Source of the DNA: Rhodosporidiobolus odoratus
Lineage: Eukaryota > Basidiomycota > Microbotryomycetes > Sporidiobolales > Sporidiobolaceae
DNA length: 64,000 nucleotides
Assembly (NCBI GenBank): GCA_034387635.1
Contig: JAOANU010000028.1
Location: 62,001 to 126,000, forward strand
Direction: 5' to 3'
Shown: positions 58,950 to 64,000 of the stretch, piece after piece
Position numbering within the stretch: position 1 is the first letter of the stretch
How the letters are laid out: each line of letters starts with the position of its first letter
Notes under the pieces: model-generated
Told to the model about the DNA's origin: nothing
Seen by the model: the letters and a program-made list of their open reading frames with translations, nothing else
Database searches by the model: none
Translations under genes and position numbers: made by a program

Positions 58950-59960
58950 TACTCTCTTCCCGTGGGTTTTACAGGCGCAGGAAAACTTGCAAATCACCGT
59001 CATTCGGACGACAGTGCCCAACTCGCTTGCTACTCCGACCCTAGCTGCAAGCTTGCGCAGACCTTCTCGCCCTGCTCTGCCGAATTTGGCGTGATCATCT
59101 CGAGCGCATTAATCGGAATCTTGCGAACGCCAGTCATATGCATGCTGCGCCAAAGGCTGCTGCTCGCGCTATGCCGTTTTCCATCAGCCTTGGTACATCC
59201 TGGCCAGCGCCGCCACATTTGTCAGCTTCCTCAGCGGCTACTCGCTCTTCTTGGCGGCAATCGTGGGTATCAGCGCAACCGACTACTTCTTCCGTCGAGG
59301 CCACATCGACGTCCCTTCACTCTACACCGGAAGCAAGGACGGGGCGTACAGGTACACCTACGGCTTCTCCTGGAGGGCGTACTCTGCCTTCTTCATGGCC
59401 ATCTGGCCGACCCTGCCGGGCTTTGCGGGCACTTTCGGCACGACAAAGGTCTCTGACGGGTGAATGCATCTCTGTAAGCTTCTCCTCGTCTCTCCTGCCA
59501 TTTGCGCTCTCCGCTGAGTGTTCGTTCTTGTTTCTTCTCTGCAGGCTATATTTCCTGGCTCTTCGCCCTCCTCGCATCTTCCCTCATCTACGGTACCCTA
59601 GTCTTGTTCTTCCCCCCGCCGAACATGCACGCTCCGCAAGCCTCATCCTTCGAGAGCTGGGCAGATGGTCAACGCGCGCTAATCGACGAGGAGGTGACCG
59701 GTGAGCAGGCAAAGGAGGCTCAATTCGGAGAAAAAGGGGAGGAGGAAGAGATGAAGAAGAGGGAAAAGGGAGATAGGGTCGCCGCTGAGGTTGTGCCGGC
59801 ACTGTATTTTCTCGCTGTCAGCTCCCGTGAAGGACTGGACCTGACTGTAATGGTTACATACACGTGTCAACGAGGTGAGATCCATGGCGCAGGAACGAAG
59901 TTTTCTGAACAGAGGCGGAGCGGTCGAGAGCAGACGAGGCTGGTTTGTCAATGCGCTTAA
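58950..59960 (+). pseudogene. Decayed NCS1-family permease (uracil/allantoin-type) with a nonsense codon
   Basis: Only the C-terminal part of a 12-helix NCS1 transporter (uptake of nucleobases, allantoin or related compounds) is recognisable: PWYILASAATFVSFLSGYSL, FLAAIVGISATDYFFRRGHI, DVPSLYTGSKDGAYRYTYGF, SWRAYSAFFMAIWPTLPGFA, and after an intron YISWLFALLASSLIYGTLVL, FFPPPNM. The GISATDYFFRRGHIDVPSLY and RYTYGFSWRA blocks are family signatures. The first 300-400 residues expected are missing; only SAEFGVIISSALIGILRTP about 100 nt upstream may be another remnant. The frame DG-stop-MHLCYISW shows a TGA at 59461-59463 where family members normally have an aromatic residue, usually Trp. Intron borders GTAAGC...CTGCAG survive. 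A truncated, mutated gene fits best. A rare readthrough or misassembly is the alternative. Confidence 0.78.
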
Positions 59961-60270
59961 CCTTCGAAGGCATCTCAACAGTGCTCTGCGAGACTGGCAG
60001 CATTCATCCGGGCAACAAGGTCAGACCTTGAGCCGCAGGACGTGAAGGAATGGGAAAGAAAGGAAAACGGGGGCAAATCCTCCACGAAGACTGCCCGCTC
60101 GAAGATAGGTAAAGGCGGAGTAGTCTACTTCGGCTATGCCGTACGAACAAGGGTTCTAGGTCATTACTTCCGGTAGAACGACGAGCGAATGAAACGCCGC
60201 CGCCGCTTTCCCTTCTGCCACTCACCTCGTGACTCCTCGCCTGCTTCTGGCTGCGGGAATGAGCATTTGA
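59961..60270. promoter_or_regulatory. Upstream region of the ubiquitin ligase gene
   Basis: A gap of 310 nt before the ATG at 60271. It is likely the promoter and leader of the ligase gene. No distinct element is seen. Confidence 0.4.
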
Positions 60271-63200
60271 ATGCGTCGCAAGTCAACTCGTAACGCTACT
60301 AGACCTGCCAATACCACCACGGACAAGTCCGCCGCTCCTCAACCCGAACTCACCTCGACCACGTCCTCCACTTCAAGCATCAAGAAACGTAAGAGCGTAG
60401 CTCTCGACGACTCTATCAAATCCGCCAACACGACGCACGCCAGCGAGCCACCGGTCAGGAGGTGAGTGTTGTCGTATGCGTTCTCGCTCCTCTTGGTTGG
60501 CGGTACCGGCAAGTCGCGACTCAAGGGCAGCGCGACGCATTCCGTGCCGCTGTGATCGACTCCTTCTCTAGGGTGCTTGCTCAGGTCTCAGCCCGACAAG
60601 CAGCAAAATCCCTTCCGGGCCCGCCCGTCCCGGGTCGTCCTGACTGATCACCTCGCTTCTTCTTACCCGCAGATCCCGCCGCACCTCGACAGCCGCTGCG
60701 ACTGCTACTTCCGAGTCCTCTAACCCCTCCGCTAAGTCACTCGGCAAACGTCGAGCACTTCCTCCCTCCCCCACCGCCCCCGAATCCACCCCTTCTACCT
60801 CCGCACCCGTCAAGAAGCGCAAACTTTCTCATCTCACCGCCTCGAAAACCGCCCCTTCCTCCGCTATGCCTCGTAAAGGTACCCGTACCAGCCGCGCCGC
60901 TGCTGCCAAAGCGCTAGCGCTCGAAGACGAGGAAGACGCTGCATTCGAAGCTAGGGAGGCAGCCGAAGCAGCGCGCTGCGCAAGGGAGTTTGATGAAGGC
61001 GACTGGAACGAGGAGGGCGATGTCGAGATGGGTGACATGATCGTCGGCGGAGCAGCTGGAGGGAGGAAAAAGAAGTCGTCAAGCGGGACAACCTCGAGCG
61101 CCGCGTTTTCTGCTGGCCGGAAGACTGGTCAAAAGAGCGACGACCTCCTTGCCGCTTCCGCTTCGACCGAGGGGAAGAGCGGTGGCGCTTCGGAGGAAAA
61201 GACGCTCAAAGGAGTCAAAGGGTCGTCGGTGAGCGAGGACTCGGAGGACTCGCACGACGAATCTGCAGGCGAAGGAGACGGACATGGCGGAGTCTACGAC
61301 GAGGATGACGAAGAAATCGATGAGTATGAGACGTCACTCGGCATGCATGGCGAAGAAAGGGACGACTATGACTCTGAAGGCGAGGACCCGCTTGCCGAGG
61401 CGCCAAGAACCTTCAACGCAAACGGCGACCCGCTCTCGTCTTCCCCTGCCGCGGATGAACTCGACGAGACCGCGATGGACGAGGCCGACGCCGCTCTCTT
61501 CGGCGCCCTCGCGGGTGCCGCGCGCAGCGGGGGAGACGGAGCCGGAATCTTCTCCGCGTTTCGCACCCTTCATGGCATGATGTCCGGCATGACGTCGCGC
61601 CTGAAGGATCTTCTAGCCTCCCTGCGGTCGAAGGAAGGAGACGGTAGCGCCAAACTCCTCGCGCTGCAAGAACTCGCCGAAATCCTTTCCATGTCGACGG
61701 AAGACACCCTCGCCGGGTACTTCCAGACCGACGCCTTCGCGAAGGAGCTAGTCGCTATTGTGAGGGGCGACTCGAACGGAATGGGTGGTAGCGCTGGTGC
61801 AAGTGGAGGGATGACTTCAGAGGAGGCGATTGCGTTTGGACTCGACCCGGCTGATCTCGGAGCCGGAGGAGATACGGAAGAGAACGATGTACAGATGATG
61901 CTGCTGGCGTGCCGGTGTCTGGAGAATATGATGGAGGCCTTGCCTGGCAGCGCCCACTCGGTTGTCTACGCTGGCGCCGTTCCGGTTCTTTGCGACAAGC
62001 TTAAGGACATCCAGTACATTGACCTTGCCGAACAAACTCTAAGCGTACGTTGTCTCCTGCTTTCCCGGCTTCTGTCCTGTCTGACTTCGTATTGCCTCCA
62101 GACCCTCGAGAAAATCTCGGAAGAAGTTCCTTCGACTATCGTTCGCGAAGGTGGTCTCGCCGCTCTCCTCACCTACCTCGACTTCTTTTCCTTCCATGTT
62201 CAGCGCACCGCCGTCACTGCCGCCGCCAACTGCTGCCGTTCCCTTCAGTTCGAATCCTTCCCGTCAGTCCTCGAGGCCATGCCTATCTTCAAGAACGTCC
62301 TCGGTTATCCCAACCAGCGCGTTGTCGAGCAAGGCTGCTTGGCGGTGGTTCGTATCGTCGACTCGTATCGCCACTATCCCGACAAGCTCGACCAGCTCCT
62401 GACGGCCGACGTTCTCAACGCCATCCAAAGGCTTCTCAACCCGGACTCGACAACCGTCAGCCCAATCACCTACACGCAAGCTCTCAAGATGCTCACTACC
62501 GCAGCGAAGGCGTCTCCGGCCGTCGCGATCGAACTCGTCGAAGTCGGCATTGCCAACACGCTCTACCACCTCCTCACCGGCGTGTCGGCACCCGAGTGGG
62601 CGAGTGACGATGGCAAGCAAGTCCTCGATCGGGAGACGACTCTCGAGGACGACTTGCTCGTCATGCAGAACCTCGCGCAACGCCCAAAGGAGCAAGTGGC
62701 GGAAGTCTTGACACTGCTGGTCGAGCTTTTGCCGCCACTTCCTAAAGGTGCGTTCTGCGCAACACGTCCTCTCAGCTAAATCACTGACGCTGAGTTCTCC
62801 TCCAGACGGTATCTTCAACTCTCGCGCCTTCGTTCCTGGCAAGGAGAGCCGCTCTTCTCGCTCGTCCACGTCGGTCAAGAAGGAAGATGCCACCGGCGAA
62901 CGTACCCGAGTAAAGCGCGAAGAGGGTACACCAGATGTCGCCCCTTCCGCTGTCTCCGTCACGACCCCGTCTTCGTCGGCCGCAGACCTCGAGAGCGACG
63001 TCAAGATGGAAGAGCGCTCGGACGATGGTGAAGCGTTGCGCTCGCCCAGTGCCGCCTCTCTCGCCGCACCAGTCTTCGCCCGCCTCGCTTCGGGCTCGTC
63101 GTCTCGTCCGAAGGCCAAGACGACGTCCTCGTCAGCGAGCAAGGACGTCCTCTTGAAGCAGCGTCTCGAGCTCGTCGCGTCTTCGGCCTCGTCGTCGCGT

Positions 63201-64000
63201 CAACTCGTCGTCAAGCGCTATGTTGCGCTCCTTCTTCCGACACTGGTCAACGTCTACGCCGCCAGTGTCAGCCCGCAAGTCCGCTCGAAGGCTGTCCTAG
63301 GCCTGCTGAAGATGGTCCACTTCAGCGAAGAAGGCCCCCTCGCGGACGTTCTCCACACCGTCCCCTTCGCTGCCTTCATCTCTGCCATCCTCTCAAGCTT
63401 GGGAGACGAAAAGACCTCGCCCCTGCTCGTCGACGGTCTGCAGCTCGTCGAGCTTCTTCTCGTCAAGATGCCGGACGCCTACGCCTACGCCTTCCGCCGC
63501 GAAGGCGTGATGCACGAGATCGAGCGTCTGGCCGGAGCGGAACTCCTCTCTGGGGGACACAAACGGAAGACCAAAGCTACCCCCGCTTCGGCCTCGACTG
63601 CCTCTACGCTCGATGTCCCTAACCCGCCTACCTCGACCCTCAACCCGCTTGAAGCGCAGACGCGAGACTCGATCACCCTTCGAGCTCGTCATCTCCGCGA
63701 AACATATGGCATTACCGACTCTGACCCCGCCGTTCGGGCTCGCGCCATTCTCGAACGCATAACCACCCTCGTTCAGCACCTCGCTAGCGCAGGCGATGCG
63801 GAGGGGCAGGCCTCGCAAGTTGGCGAAGGGGCAAAGAATGCGCTTCAAGAGCTTGCGGCGTTGCTGGCGGACGAGAAGAACCCGTTGAGCAGTTTCGAGA
63901 TGATCCAGAGTGGGCTTGTCGAGGGGTTGTTGAGCTTCGCCACGGTGGTCGGGAAGGGTCCGCGTACGCTTGGCATACTTTTTCTGCTTTCACCTGCTTC
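60271..64000 (+). CDS. UFD4: HECT-type E3 ubiquitin ligase, UFD4/TRIP12 family (N-terminal part, runs off the right edge)
   Basis: UFD4/TRIP12 ligases polyubiquitinate ubiquitin-fusion and N-degron substrates for the proteasome. The start MRRKSTRNATRPANTTTDKS opens a basic, Ser/Thr-rich nuclear-type region (SIKKRKSVALDD, VKKRKLSHL). An acidic stretch (about residues 120-300) follows. The armadillo-like domain is diagnostic: GMTSRLKDLLASLRSKEGD, KLLALQELAEILSMSTEDTL, VQMMLLACRCLENMMEALPG, VLCDKLKDIQYIDLAEQTL and FFSFHVQRTAVTAAANCCRS. After TLLVELLPPLP an intron leads to DGIFNSRAFVPG. The next part includes VVKRYVALLLPTLVNVYAAS, SPQVRSKAVLGLLKMVHFSE and LLVDGLQLVELLLVKMPDAY. Three short introns are visible up to about 62806. 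The window ends inside the repeat region, before the C-terminal HECT catalytic domain, which must lie beyond 64000. Confidence 0.93.

Overview
This window looks like nuclear DNA of a GC-rich basidiomycete fungus, most likely a red yeast of the Pucciniomycotina (Rhodotorula/Sporidiobolales type). The reasons are dense single-gene transcription units on both strands, many short introns (mostly 50-120 nt) with GT(A/G)CGT-like 5' splice sites, C-ending codons, and a complete set of fungal housekeeping genes. I see no prokaryotic operons, CRISPR array, rRNA, convincing tRNA or intact transposon. Gene models were joined by eye from splice signals and protein logic. Exon edges are firm where a family is recognised and weaker elsewhere.

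Left part (2-20 kb): a small nuclear-type basic protein; then, all on the minus strand, kynurenine 3-monooxygenase (BNA4), a DUF1857/AtaL-like SRPBCC protein and bifunctional tryptophan synthase (TRP5), so tryptophan breakdown and synthesis flank a small ligand-binding-fold gene. Next come PMP3 (57 aa, four introns), a divergent single-pass membrane protein with a PPxY motif, a cysteine-rich membrane or secreted protein, a Cdc15/Imp2-type F-BAR plus SH3 cytokinesis protein and a small secreted protein.

Middle part (20-45 kb): HSE1 (ESCRT-0), a putative mitochondrial protein, ZIM17 (mitochondrial Hsp70 escort factor), BFR2 (ribosome biogenesis), a DUF2235 (Tle1-like) alpha/beta hydrolase, PTPA (PP2A activator), a long acidic nuclear-type protein, an unrecognised protein of about 330 aa, a CUE2-like Smr-domain protein, a tiny cysteine-rich protein built from very short exons, and the AP-2 sigma adaptin.

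Right part (45-64 kb): PRD1 (M3 oligopeptidase with a possible mitochondrial presequence), a stand-alone dsRNA-binding-domain protein next to an RNase III-like protein that lacks one metal-binding Asp, an unrecognised protein with an isolated start codon, a PMP3-like protein with a PPxY tail, a small unknown gene, STE20 (PAK kinase), a decayed NCS1 permease with a nonsense codon, and the N-terminal part of a UFD4/TRIP12-type ubiquitin ligase that runs off the right edge.

The loci most worth a second look are the RNase III-like/dsRBD pair (49.0-51.1 kb), the BNA4-SRPBCC-TRP5 arrangement (3.3-10.1 kb) and the NCS1 relic (about 58.95-59.96 kb).
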